A stretch of DNA of 64,000 nucleotides. Origin: DAMCZI01 sp032095175 (GTDB lineage Bacteria; Bacillota; Clostridia; Clostridiales; Caloramatoraceae). Location of the stretch: assembly GCA_032095175.1 (NCBI GenBank), contig DAMCZI010000029.1:1-64000 (forward strand), in the 5' to 3' direction. The notes under the pieces are model-generated. The model saw only the letters and a program-made list of their open reading frames with translations. It was not told the DNA's origin and searched no databases. Both the position numbers and the translations under genes were made by a program. The stretch's first letter is position 1; each line of letters starts with the position of its first letter. Shown here one piece after another: positions 24,022 through 32,166 of this stretch.

Positions 24022-25701
24022 CTAAACTTCTATATTGTAATACCTCTTTTTAGCATAAGCAATAAGTATTTTATACAAAACTATTGAAAGCACAAGAGGT
24101 ATAAATATCAATGCACTGTATCCATACAAAGGCTGTTTTAAAAAGAAATATACCAGCAAGCCAAGAAGCGGGAGTATAATAAACATTGCAGGTAATAAAA
24201 CTATTACAACATTAAAGTTCTGCTTCATTGCCTTTACAGGATCATCCCATCCAAGCTTTGGCCATGAAATATCCACAAGTACACCTATAATAATCATTGG
24301 CATTACAACCAAATTGGAAATTATAAACGCAAGTACATAATTTAAAAGAGGAAGTTTGAATATGAAGTAAGTTAAAATACATGTTACTATACCTGCTAAA
24401 GCAGAAATCTCCCCTGCATGAAGAAGCTTTGCGTTAACATAATCTTCAGGCCTTATCGGCAGTGATTTTATAAACATAAAGGATTTGCCATCCCTTGATA
24501 CAGAGCTTGATGAAGGATTACCTGTCATAGCCATAAATGCACTAAGGCCTGCAATTAAGATGGTTATGTAATAATTGGCATTCCCACCAAAGCTATTCAC
24601 TAAACCCTTTATTCCTTCCATTGTATCTTTTTGAATAATAAAAACCCCTCCCAGTATAAGAGGCATTATCAATATTGAAAGAGGACCATTAATAAGATAC
24701 ACTGGTTCCCTGTTCATAAGCCTTCTTTCTCTTTGAAGTAGTGATATAAGAGTGCCTTTTCTTTTCAACTTTTCTTTCATTTGCTTTTCGCTATATCTTC
24801 TTTCCTTCTTCTTAACCTCATCGCTTCCAAGGTTGCTGTTATAATAATTCTTTGACATTGATGTAAGAAGAAGTACCGCTACCGCTGAGGATATAACAAG
24901 GAAAATAAAAAGATTCACCAACCCTGATATAGAGTTGTAGTCAATCATTGCATTTGTTGCTATTATGGATGGATAATATATCCTCCCTGTCACAGCTACA
25001 AGTCCATTTGGGGATGTCATTTTTTCAACAATCAAACCCGGGTTCTTTTCAATATTTATCATAACCTTTGAGAACATCTGTATTCCTAATGCAAATGCTA
25101 TTGCTAAAAACCCTGAAACAAGCATCATGGTATCCTTATTTTTAACAAAGTTAGCAAACTTCATCACAGGGATTAGAACAAAATAGCATATTGACATAGG
25201 TATAAGAGGGACAAAAAGAATTATAAGCAACGATACTATGTAAAAAACAATACCTTCACCCTCATTTGTTCCGTATATTATAATTGTCGGAATCATAAAT
25301 ACAAGTGCTAACAATTCCTCAGAAAGATAGTTTATAAAAAATTTCGAAAAGAACACCTGCCACGGCTTAAGAGGCATTGAAAATATTATGTCCTTTTCCT
25401 TTCCTATAAAGTAAGTTGCTATTATACCAAGAAGTCCAACAATAAGCATAAATAATGATACAGAAATAACTGAGTTTGTTATAATAAGGCCCTGTTGGTT
25501 CATTGGTTTCATTGCTTTATACATATTTACATTCATAACAACAATCATAGGTAAAATACCTGAAAGTGAAAACAATATAAGAATTAAAAAACCAATCTTT
25601 TTAAGTGCACTTTTTTTATCTCTCTTTAAATCACTGATAAGCCCACTTATTCCATAATAGGAATTTATATATACCTTAGTTAAAGCCCATGCCTTTTTCA
25701 T
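24022..25701 (-). CDS. ABC transporter permease (ABC-2-like)
   Basis: A 559-residue membrane protein with about twelve hydrophobic segments in two groups separated by a charged loop (DEVKKKERRYSEKQMKEKLKR, near residues 295-315). Its start overlaps the ATPase gene by four bp, so the two form a coupled exporter pair. The architecture fits large clostridial ABC-2-type permeases with no solute-binding protein. The exported substrate is unknown. Confidence 0.82.
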   Translation of the reverse strand: MKKAWALTKVYINSYYGISGLISDLKRDKKSALKKIGFLILILFSLSGILPMIVVMNVNMYKAMKPMNQQGLIITNSVISVSLFMLIVGLLGIIATYFIGKEKDIIFSMPLKPWQVFFSKFFINYLSEELLALVFMIPTIIIYGTNEGEGIVFYIVSLLIILFVPLIPMSICYFVLIPVMKFANFVKNKDTMMLVSGFLAIAFALGIQMFSKVMINIEKNPGLIVEKMTSPNGLVAVTGRIYYPSIIATNAMIDYNSISGLVNLFIFLVISSAVAVLLLTSMSKNYYNSNLGSDEVKKKERRYSEKQMKEKLKRKGTLISLLQRERRLMNREPVYLINGPLSILIMPLILGGVFIIQKDTMEGIKGLVNSFGGNANYYITILIAGLSAFMAMTGNPSSSSVSRDGKSFMFIKSLPIRPEDYVNAKLLHAGEISALAGIVTCILTYFIFKLPLLNYVLAFIISNLVVMPMIIIGVLVDISWPKLGWDDPVKAMKQNFNVVIVLLPAMFIILPLLGLLVYFFLKQPLYGYSALIFIPLVLSIVLYKILIAYAKKRYYNIEV

Positions 25702-26423
25702 TCCTTAATCAACTCCAAGAACAGATTTTCAAGGCTCTCATCTTCTTTTCTCAAGTTTCTGAGTTCATCTATCGTGCCTGTGAATATTATCTTTCCAGCC
25801 TTTATTATCCCGATTCTATCACAGAGCTTTTCTGCAACCTCCATAACATGTGTTGAGAAGAATACAGAGTTTCCTGCATCCGTATGCCTTCTCATCATGT
25901 TTTTAAGCTCAAAGGCTGATTCCGGATCCAACCCTACCATAGGTTCATCAAGTATCCATACAGGTGGATTGTGAAGAAGAGCCCCCATTAAAACAAGCTT
26001 CTGCTTCATACCATGAGAATAACTGTTTATACTTGATGGCAGTGCATCCTTTATCTTAAATTCTTCACCCATCTGATTTATATTTTTATGTCTTTCTTCC
26101 TCAGAAACCTCATATACATCAGCTATGAAGTTTAAATACTCTATTCCAGTAAGTCTGTTAAATATTTCAGGGTTATCTGGAACAAACCCTATGTTCTTCT
26201 TTGCTTCAACAGGATTTTTAACAATATTGATTCCATTTATCTCTATACTTCCTGCATCAGGAAGGAGTATACCTGTCATCATCTTTATTGTTGTTGTCTT
26301 TCCTGCTCCATTTGGTCCAAGGAATCCGAATATCTCACCATCCCTTATATCAAGGCTTATATCATCAATAGCCTTTTTCTTTCCCTTTGCATATGTCTTT
26401 GAGACTCCTTTAATCTCTATCAT
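25698..26423 (-). CDS. ABC transporter ATP-binding protein
   Basis: 241 residues with Walker A GPNGAGKTTTIK, Q-loop VPDNPE, signature YSHGMKQKLVL, Walker B VWILDEPMVGLD and H-loop STHV. It belongs to the DRA/NatA-like drug and ion exporter class. The start follows TGGAGGTGGGATTGT. It pairs with the permease encoded downstream (4-bp overlap). The prd operon terminator lies just upstream. Confidence 0.93.
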   Translation of the reverse strand: MIEIKGVSKTYAKGKKKAIDDISLDIRDGEIFGFLGPNGAGKTTTIKMMTGILLPDAGSIEINGINIVKNPVEAKKNIGFVPDNPEIFNRLTGIEYLNFIADVYEVSEEERHKNINQMGEEFKIKDALPSSINSYSHGMKQKLVLMGALLHNPPVWILDEPMVGLDPESAFELKNMMRRHTDAGNSVFFSTHVMEVAEKLCDRIGIIKAGKIIFTGTIDELRNLRKEDESLENLFLELIKE

Positions 26424-26487
26424 ACAATCCCACCTCCATTTATAAATACATATTATGATTATAGTCTAGATATTTATGGAAATCAAT

Positions 26488-26540
26488 ATAAAAGGCACCA
26501 ACGACTTATGGTTTCATAACATCAAGTCGCTGGCACCTTT
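26488..26540 (-). terminator. Terminator of the prd operon
   Basis: A 17-bp near-perfect stem (26491-26507 with 26524-26540, arm AAAGGCACCAACGACTT) is followed by Ts on the minus strand. It lies 7 bp past the prdF stop. Confidence 0.88.
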
Positions 26541-26547
26541 GCCCTTG

Positions 26548-27555
26548 TTATTTCAATGTAAATCCATACTTTAATGGATCATCTGGATCTATTATAAATT
26601 CATTTATACCAGTAATATATGCGCTTCCGGTAATCTCCGGTATTATTGCCTTGAAATCACCTACAGCTGTTTCTCTGACAGCTTTCGCCCTAAACATTGT
26701 TCCTGTTATACTTTCATATACAAATTCTTCATTTAGTCCAAGTTCTCCCTTTGCATACAAGGTTGCTACCTTTGCACTGGTACCTGTTCCACATGGAGAC
26801 CTATCAAGCTGACCTTCTCCAAATACAACTACATTTTGAAAATTTGCTTTTGGATTCTTTGCTGGGCCATATATTTCAACTAAATCAACTGTTTTTATAT
26901 GCTTCAAAATTGGATGCTTTATCTCAATTTGTTCATTTACAGCATGAAGTATGCTCATTCCAAGGCTGCTTATCTTCTGAGCATTTTCCGGACATATATC
27001 AACTCCCAAATCAGCTGCCTTTACAATGGCAAAAAAGCTTCCTCCAAAGGATATATCAAGTCTTACCTTTCCAAAGTCTGGTACATTAACCTCAGCATTG
27101 GATTTATATAAGAAGGATGGTACGTTTGTTATTGTTGACTCTATTGCCTTTCCATCCTTAACCTTTACCTTGGCCTTAACAAGTCCAGCTGGGGCCTCAA
27201 AGGTAATATGGGTATATGGTTCTGTAACATTTACCATACCTGTTTCTACAGCTACAATTGATGCTCCTATTGAACCATGCCCACACATATTAAGGTATCC
27301 ACCTGAATCCATAAAAATGATTCCAAGATCAGCGTCCTTAGTTGTAGGCTGGGTTATTATTGAACCAAACATATCCTTATGCCCTCTTGGTTCATGCATA
27401 AGGGCAGTTCTTATATTATCCATATGGTTTATAAGGTATGCTTTCTTTTCCTGCATCGAATCTCCGGGTATAACAGGCAGTCCCCCAGTAACTACCCTCG
27501 TAGGCTCACCCATAGTATGTGAATCTATGGCATGTATAGTCCTTACGGCTCTCAT
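26548..27555 (-). CDS. prdF: Proline racemase
   Basis: Interconverts L- and D-proline, supplying D-proline to the reductase. 335 residues; the two catalytic cysteines are Cys91 in MCGHGSIGAS and Cys255 in RSPCGTGTSAK. The first Cys distinguishes true proline/4-hydroxyproline racemases from dehydratases with Thr there. The ATG overlaps the prdE stop by four bp. It is the last gene of the prd operon, followed by a strong terminator. Confidence 0.95.
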   Translation of the reverse strand: MRAVRTIHAIDSHTMGEPTRVVTGGLPVIPGDSMQEKKAYLINHMDNIRTALMHEPRGHKDMFGSIITQPTTKDADLGIIFMDSGGYLNMCGHGSIGASIVAVETGMVNVTEPYTHITFEAPAGLVKAKVKVKDGKAIESTITNVPSFLYKSNAEVNVPDFGKVRLDISFGGSFFAIVKAADLGVDICPENAQKISSLGMSILHAVNEQIEIKHPILKHIKTVDLVEIYGPAKNPKANFQNVVVFGEGQLDRSPCGTGTSAKVATLYAKGELGLNEEFVYESITGTMFRAKAVRETAVGDFKAIIPEITGSAYITGINEFIIDPDDPLKYGFTLK

Positions 27556-28028
27556 TTTTTCTCCCCCATTTTTCTCATTTTTAGTTTTAGAAAGGCTAGT
27601 GCCTTTTTTGAATCTATTTCTGTTGCGTTGTTTTCTCCAACAACCTCTGTTTCAATACCTTCATCAGATTTATTAAAATCTACTATTGTATCCATATATT
27701 TATTTGTTACAACAAATTGCGCCTGTGTACCAATAAAGCTCATACCAACAACAGGTATGTTTCTTTTGCCTATTTCCTCAATTGTGTTTGCAAAATCCAC
27801 ATGGCTGTTTCCCCATCCATCAAGGGATATTATAACTCCATCAGCTCTCATAGCCTCAACCCATGCAGCAGCTCTTTGTCCTACAAAAATCTTATCCTCA
27901 TTGGCCTGTGGAGTACCAACAACAATTATTCCTAAAAGGTCAACATCATCATCCTTAGATACTACATCAAGTAGTGGGTCTCTAAAGTGATGAAGAGTTG
28001 TTTCCTTTGTAGAGGGTCCTATTCCCAT
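27552..28028 (-). CDS. prdE: Proline reductase cluster protein PrdE
   Basis: 158 residues homologous to the part of PrdA after the pyruvoyl cleavage site: PrdE starts MGIGPSTKET where PrdA reads CIGPASKEC, and both share HVDF/HIDF and VVGMSF blocks. The position equal to the PrdA cleavage Cys is the initiator Met, so no pyruvoyl group can form by the PrdA route. The role is unknown; a partner of PrdD in processing or assembly is an inference. It lies 11 bp after prdD and overlaps prdF. Confidence 0.88.
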   Translation of the reverse strand: MGIGPSTKETTLHHFRDPLLDVVSKDDDVDLLGIIVVGTPQANEDKIFVGQRAAAWVEAMRADGVIISLDGWGNSHVDFANTIEEIGKRNIPVVGMSFIGTQAQFVVTNKYMDTIVDFNKSDEGIETEVVGENNATEIDSKKALAFLKLKMRKMGEKK

Positions 28029-28039
28029 AAAAACACCCC

Positions 28040-28804
28040 CTAATGCATTGCCCTTAGGGCTCCATCTCTATACTCATTTGGACTTAATATAACAGGCATG
28101 TTTCCCATGTCTATTATAGACTTTCCACCCTCATATCCACCAGGTTCCTTTCCAAATAGCCTTGTGTCATACATTGCCCCCTGGCCTGCAACCTGTTTTA
28201 TGATTACTACCTTTTTCTTATCAGGTTTTATTCTATCTACATATTCATGCTTTTCATCACAGAATCGCCCATTTATCCTCTTTAATGGCTCCCTTATCTC
28301 TTGTACAAGCCTATCACAGGCTCTATGCGCTGCTTCAGGACCTTTTCTAATACTACCCATGCCACTTTTAAAGGTAACATCAACATGGATAATTATATCC
28401 AAATCCCCTGGAGTTCCTGAACGATTAAAAACAACCTGCTCCTTCAATATTCCTTCAGAGGAGCCAAACTCAGAGACTTGAACTCCATTTTCATCAACAC
28501 CTGTGAGCATTACATATGCTCCTGTGAGTACATGGGTTATTCCTTCTCCAAGCCTTCCTAAAACCTTTGCTGCAATAGGCGAAAAATCCATTATTGAGTT
28601 TACAAATACATCTCTTTCTTTGGGCTTTATTATGCTGATATTTATATCCTTTATAAACTCATTTTCACCATATAAAAGTTCATTCTTCAGACTATCCCTA
28701 ACATATAAAACTCCATTTTCAATAAATGTTCTATTTGAAAACTCTGCTTTCTCTACATGAAAAGCTTTTATTACAAGCCTTCTCATCTCAATTTCGTTTC
28801 CCAT
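28040..28804 (-). CDS. prdD: Proline reductase cluster protein PrdD
   Basis: 254 residues from ATG 28804 (GGTGAT upstream); an ATG at 28816 is also possible. It resembles PrdA from about residue 255 to the cleavage site: the blocks GVDENGVQVSEFGSSEGIL, GPEAAHRA and GQGAMYD match PrdA GTDENGVQIGEFGSSEGIL, GPLAAHRA and GQGAMHD. It ends exactly where PrdA is cut (ALRAMH against ALTC). Thus PrdD plus PrdE equals a split PrdA paralogue. Function is not established. Confidence 0.88.
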   Translation of the reverse strand: MGNEIEMRRLVIKAFHVEKAEFSNRTFIENGVLYVRDSLKNELLYGENEFIKDINISIIKPKERDVFVNSIMDFSPIAAKVLGRLGEGITHVLTGAYVMLTGVDENGVQVSEFGSSEGILKEQVVFNRSGTPGDLDIIIHVDVTFKSGMGSIRKGPEAAHRACDRLVQEIREPLKRINGRFCDEKHEYVDRIKPDKKKVVIIKQVAGQGAMYDTRLFGKEPGGYEGGKSIIDMGNMPVILSPNEYRDGALRAMH

Positions 28805-28824
28805 ATGTATCACCATTTTTTGGT

Positions 28825-29071
28825 GACAGGCACTTGAGTTATGAGTTGTTTAGAAAATATAATCATTAAAAGATATCTCTTCTTAAATAAGGCACATTTA
28901 AAAAATAAATGAGTCAGATTGCGAAGTAATTTTGATTATTTTCTAGGCACTCAATCATGAGCATACTAACTGTATGTAAGTGATTGAGTAACGACGAAAA
29001 GAATCAAAAGGACGAGTAAGATGACTTATTTATTTTTTTAATGTGCCTAACTCATACCTCAAGTGCCTGTC
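28825..29071. repeat. Outer inverted repeat in the prdB-prdD gap
   Basis: A 23-base arm at 28825-28847 matches its complement at 29049-29071 with one mismatch (blocks GACAGGCACTTGAG and CTCAAGTGCCTGTC). The MITE-like element 28891-29047 lies inside, immediately next to the right arm, so it appears to have been inserted into an older hairpin. Confidence 0.75.
28891..29047. mobile_element. MITE-like palindromic element, copy 1
   Basis: 157 bp with terminal inverted repeats GGCACATT.../...AATGTGCC extending ~25 bp with small differences, and an inner hairpin ACTCAATCA/TGATTGAGT. It is flanked by TAA on both sides (28888-28890, 29048-29050), a 3-bp target duplication. It is nearly identical to the copy at 39307-39463 and in the same orientation. 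It has no transposase, so movement would need an enzyme in trans. Confidence 0.85.
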
Positions 29072-29082
29072 GCCTAGTTAAA

Positions 29083-29808
29083 TCAAACCTTAGCTATATA
29101 CTCATATGGCAGGCTTACGACCTTGCCCGGAGTGTCTATTGCTATTAGCTGCTTTAATGTATCTCTAAGTATGTTTATCTGCATTTCTGGATCATTTGGT
29201 TTTCCAGCATTTGCTCCCATTGGTACAAGTGGAGCAACTGATCTTGGTGTTCCTGTTTGCTTTACAACAGGAGGTAGTGCTGCAATTAATATTGTAGGAA
29301 TCCCCGATTCCTCTATAGCTCTCTGTACAAGTACAGCAGAACGATGGCAGGTACCTCAGCCAGCTGTCATTACTACTGCATCGACATTTTCGTCCTTTAA
29401 TATCTTTGCAATAGCAGGTCCAGTTTCATGCTTAAACTTTTCCTGATTTCCACCGCCGCCCATAAAGCCTATATGAACAGGTGCAACCTCCTTTATATAT
29501 CCTTCTGCTACAAGCTCCCTTAGTCTATCTATTGGGAACATGCAGTTAATATCCTTATTTACATCTCCGTTATCATAGCCACCATGAGAAACCATTAAAT
29601 CCTTTGTATCAACATCCCCTGGAACTATTCTAAATGTAAAATCTCCTGCAAGATTAAATCTCTTATCCGATTTTAAATGAACTCCTGCTGCAGTTGCAAA
29701 AGCAACTCTCATTTCATTGAGAGGCTTTTTAACTGGAGCCCAAACAGGAGGAGGAGTTATTGGAACAAATATTTCAGATTGTAAACCCTTAACAGCTGTT
29801 AAGCTCAT
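29083..29808 (-). CDS. prdB: D-proline reductase selenoprotein subunit PrdB
   Basis: The catalytic selenoprotein of D-proline reductase, which reductively opens D-proline to 5-aminovalerate with PrdA. The frame contains one internal TGA at codon 151 (29356-29358), read as selenocysteine in the redox motif U-G-T-C (context TAG-U-GTCHR). It continues 90 more residues, with RSAVLVQRAIEESGIPTI and VAPLVPMGANAGKPNDP, to a TGA stop at 29083: 241 residues in all. The start overlaps the stop of the 84-residue gene by one base. A candidate SECIS hairpin follows the UGA. Confidence 0.95.
29320..29358 (-). promoter_or_regulatory. prdB UGA-Sec codon and candidate bacterial SECIS
   Basis: Fifteen nucleotides after the in-frame UGA a hairpin forms (CTGTAC-TT-GTACAG with an outer TCT/AGA pairing and a bulged G). 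The distance and size fit bacterial SECIS elements bound by SelB. The loop sequence was not matched to a model. Confidence 0.6.
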
Positions 29809-30062
29809 TATTCCTTACCTTCCTTTCTCTTCTTCGCTTCTATGTTACTTACATATTTTTCATTTGGTTCCTCGGATAAAACTTCTAAAAAGCTCATCCT
29901 AAAGCCTACCTCCTGACCTACCTTTAATGGGTAGTCAGTTATAAGCATCCTCATTGGAACCTTCATAAATCCAAGTCTTCCCTTTAAATCTATTGCCACA
30001 CATCCATCGTGAACTTCAACTATGATTCCCTGCATTTCAATTATCTTGTCACCATATTTCAT
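29808..30062 (-). CDS. Small conserved prd-cluster protein (84 aa)
   Basis: 84 residues between prdA and prdB. It begins MKYGDKIIEMQG and contains a beta-rich pattern (IIVEVHDGCVAIDLKGRLGFMKVPMR cannot be tied to a known enzyme) followed by a charged tail KKRKEGKE. It starts 9 bp after the prdA stop and its own stop shares a base with the prdB start, so its synthesis is coupled to the two catalytic subunits. A small accessory or assembly factor is likely but unproven. Confidence 0.75.
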   Translation of the reverse strand: MKYGDKIIEMQGIIVEVHDGCVAIDLKGRLGFMKVPMRMLITDYPLKVGQEVGFRMSFLEVLSEEPNEKYVSNIEAKKRKEGKE

Positions 30063-30071
30063 AGCATCATC

Positions 30072-32147
30072 CTACTTTGTTGAATATTTTTCTAGTCTTT
30101 TTTGGCTTACAGGAATTGATGTTTCATTTTCAACCCTGTCTATTTTCACATCATATGTCTTTTCAACTGCTTCAAGGTTGCTTTCCTTAACGTTTGGATT
30201 CCACTTTCTCTCTGCTTCCTTAACATCTTCTCCTGCCATTGCAGTCTTAAGCATTGAAAGAGCTCTTAGTGCATCCTCTTTACATAGTGTATTGCAGCCT
30301 AGAACTTCGTTTTCTATTCCTGCTTCTGATTTGTTGTTATCAACCATATGCTTCATGTACTTGTTTCCAACAACAAGTGCTCCCTGAACAGCACAGAATG
30401 ACATTCCAACTACTTCTATTCCTCTCATTCCTATCTGCTCAATATGGCTTGAAAAATCTATGTGGTTGTTTCCAAAGCCCTCTGTTGTAACTACTGCTCC
30501 TGAAACATCCATTGTTTCAACTAACATTCCAAGTCTTTCTGATACATAGAACTTCTCTGCATTTATCTGTGGACTTCCTACGAAAACAACTCCACATAAA
30601 TCTATTTCAGGATCATTCATAGCTTCCAATACAAGTGGTTCTCTCCAGTAGTGTCTTGAGCATTCCTTAGAAGCTGGTCCTATACAGGTTAAGGCATGTA
30701 TTCCACCATCTATTACCTCAAGTGGTGATAATACAACCGGTACATTTCCAAGGTCAACGTTTGGCTTTCCTCCAAGAACACCAACTGGTTCAACAGGAAG
30801 TATTAAGTTGTCATGCATTGCACCCTGTCCCATTATCTCCTTAACAATGACTACCTTTTTTCTGCCTGGTCTTCTATATTGAACAAATTCCTCGTTATTA
30901 ACAATAAGCTCTTCCTCAGCCTTCTTCAATGCTTCCCTTATTTCCTGGGTAATAACATCTGTTGCTCTGTGGGCTGCAAGTGGGCCTGGTCTTTCCATGT
31001 TTGTGCCTGCTGCAATTGTAACCTGTGTCTTTATGAATATCTCTCCCTTATCAGGTGAGCCTGGTCTTCCCCACATTATGTTTTCTTCAAGTATTCCCTC
31101 TGATGAACCGAATTCTCCTATCTGAACTCCATTTTCATCAGTTCCTGTAACCATCATTATTACTCCGTCTATTACCCTAGTTGTTCCATGTCCTACCTTG
31201 TCTTCCCCTTCCTTTGTTGCAATTGGCTGTACGTCCATTATTGTTTCACTGTAGGTATTGTACTTGTCAGGGGTTATTATATCTATCTTAATATCCTTAA
31301 CAAGGTGGTCCGCCTTAACTGCATTTTTACAAATGTCTTCTCTAATGTATAGGGTTTTTCCCTCTATCTTTGTTTCTGGTCCAAACTTAACCTCATCTAT
31401 TTTAAAGTGTTTTTTAACAAGCTTTCTTATTTCTTTATTCTCATATTTTACTTCTTCTTTACAGCACTGTACTTCGGCTGGCTTTTCAACAGTTTTTACC
31501 GCTGGGGCCTGAACTACTGTTCCACTCATTCCTAGTGGAACCTCTATGTCTATTCCCTTGCCTTCACTTATCTTAATCTTTAAAACTCCACCGTTTATAA
31601 CAGCTGTTTGAGTAATTTCCTGTGAGCTTGGTACTTCTTCAACATATCCCTCTAGCATATCATCTGTTATTGGAGTTAATGCTGCTGCATCCCTAGTAAG
31701 CTTTTTACCAACAACTTCGCTTCTTGTTAAAACCTTTTCATTTAGATCAACAAGAAGTGAGTCAGCAAGCTTTTCAAAGTGCATTGGGTTTTCTAAATCC
31801 TCAACACCAATTACCTCAAAGGCCTTCTTGTTGTATTTTAAAACTGCCTTTTCATTTCCTTCTGTCAATTCCTTATCATTTTTCACTTCAATAGCCTTTG
31901 CTCCCTCAACTATATCAGGAGTAATTGGTGTAAGTGAGTCTATTGTCTTTGTTAACTTTGCTCCAATAACCTCGCCTATCTTCAGACAGTCATCTGGAAT
32001 TTTTAACAAACCTGAATCCACAAGGTCTGGAAATATTGTTGGATCTTCCAAGTTTTCTGCTGATATAACAGTTCCTTTTTCTGTTCTACAGCATACAGCT
32101 GCCACTTCATTTTTTAGTTCTGCTGCATGTTCAGCACTCATTGACAT
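30072..32147 (-). CDS. prdA: D-proline reductase proprotein PrdA (pyruvoyl precursor)
   Basis: Precursor of the two non-selenium subunits of D-proline reductase. 691 residues. In the family the chain is cut before a Cys that becomes a pyruvoyl group binding D-proline. The best candidate is Cys488 in HALTCIGPASKE, giving a C-terminal piece of 204 residues (~23 kDa), the known size of the pyruvoyl subunit. The first ~250 residues include a segment seen twice (DSLTPITPDIVEG and AALTPITDDMLEG), an internal duplication. ATG 32147 follows AGGAGGG. It lies between prdC and the small 84-residue gene. Confidence 0.95.
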   Translation of the reverse strand: MSMSAEHAAELKNEVAAVCCRTEKGTVISAENLEDPTIFPDLVDSGLLKIPDDCLKIGEVIGAKLTKTIDSLTPITPDIVEGAKAIEVKNDKELTEGNEKAVLKYNKKAFEVIGVEDLENPMHFEKLADSLLVDLNEKVLTRSEVVGKKLTRDAAALTPITDDMLEGYVEEVPSSQEITQTAVINGGVLKIKISEGKGIDIEVPLGMSGTVVQAPAVKTVEKPAEVQCCKEEVKYENKEIRKLVKKHFKIDEVKFGPETKIEGKTLYIREDICKNAVKADHLVKDIKIDIITPDKYNTYSETIMDVQPIATKEGEDKVGHGTTRVIDGVIMMVTGTDENGVQIGEFGSSEGILEENIMWGRPGSPDKGEIFIKTQVTIAAGTNMERPGPLAAHRATDVITQEIREALKKAEEELIVNNEEFVQYRRPGRKKVVIVKEIMGQGAMHDNLILPVEPVGVLGGKPNVDLGNVPVVLSPLEVIDGGIHALTCIGPASKECSRHYWREPLVLEAMNDPEIDLCGVVFVGSPQINAEKFYVSERLGMLVETMDVSGAVVTTEGFGNNHIDFSSHIEQIGMRGIEVVGMSFCAVQGALVVGNKYMKHMVDNNKSEAGIENEVLGCNTLCKEDALRALSMLKTAMAGEDVKEAERKWNPNVKESNLEAVEKTYDVKIDRVENETSIPVSQKRLEKYSTK

Positions 32148-32166
32148 ATGTAAACCCTCCTTTGCG

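Noticed and set aside
27026..27676. A 216-codon plus-strand frame
   Set aside because: It lies antisense to prdF and the end of prdE, both certain genes, and shows no protein motif.
29356..29808. A truncated or frameshifted PrdB of 150 residues
   Set aside because: The terminating TGA sits at the selenocysteine position and the frame continues with PrdB-like sequence, so it is recoding, not damage.
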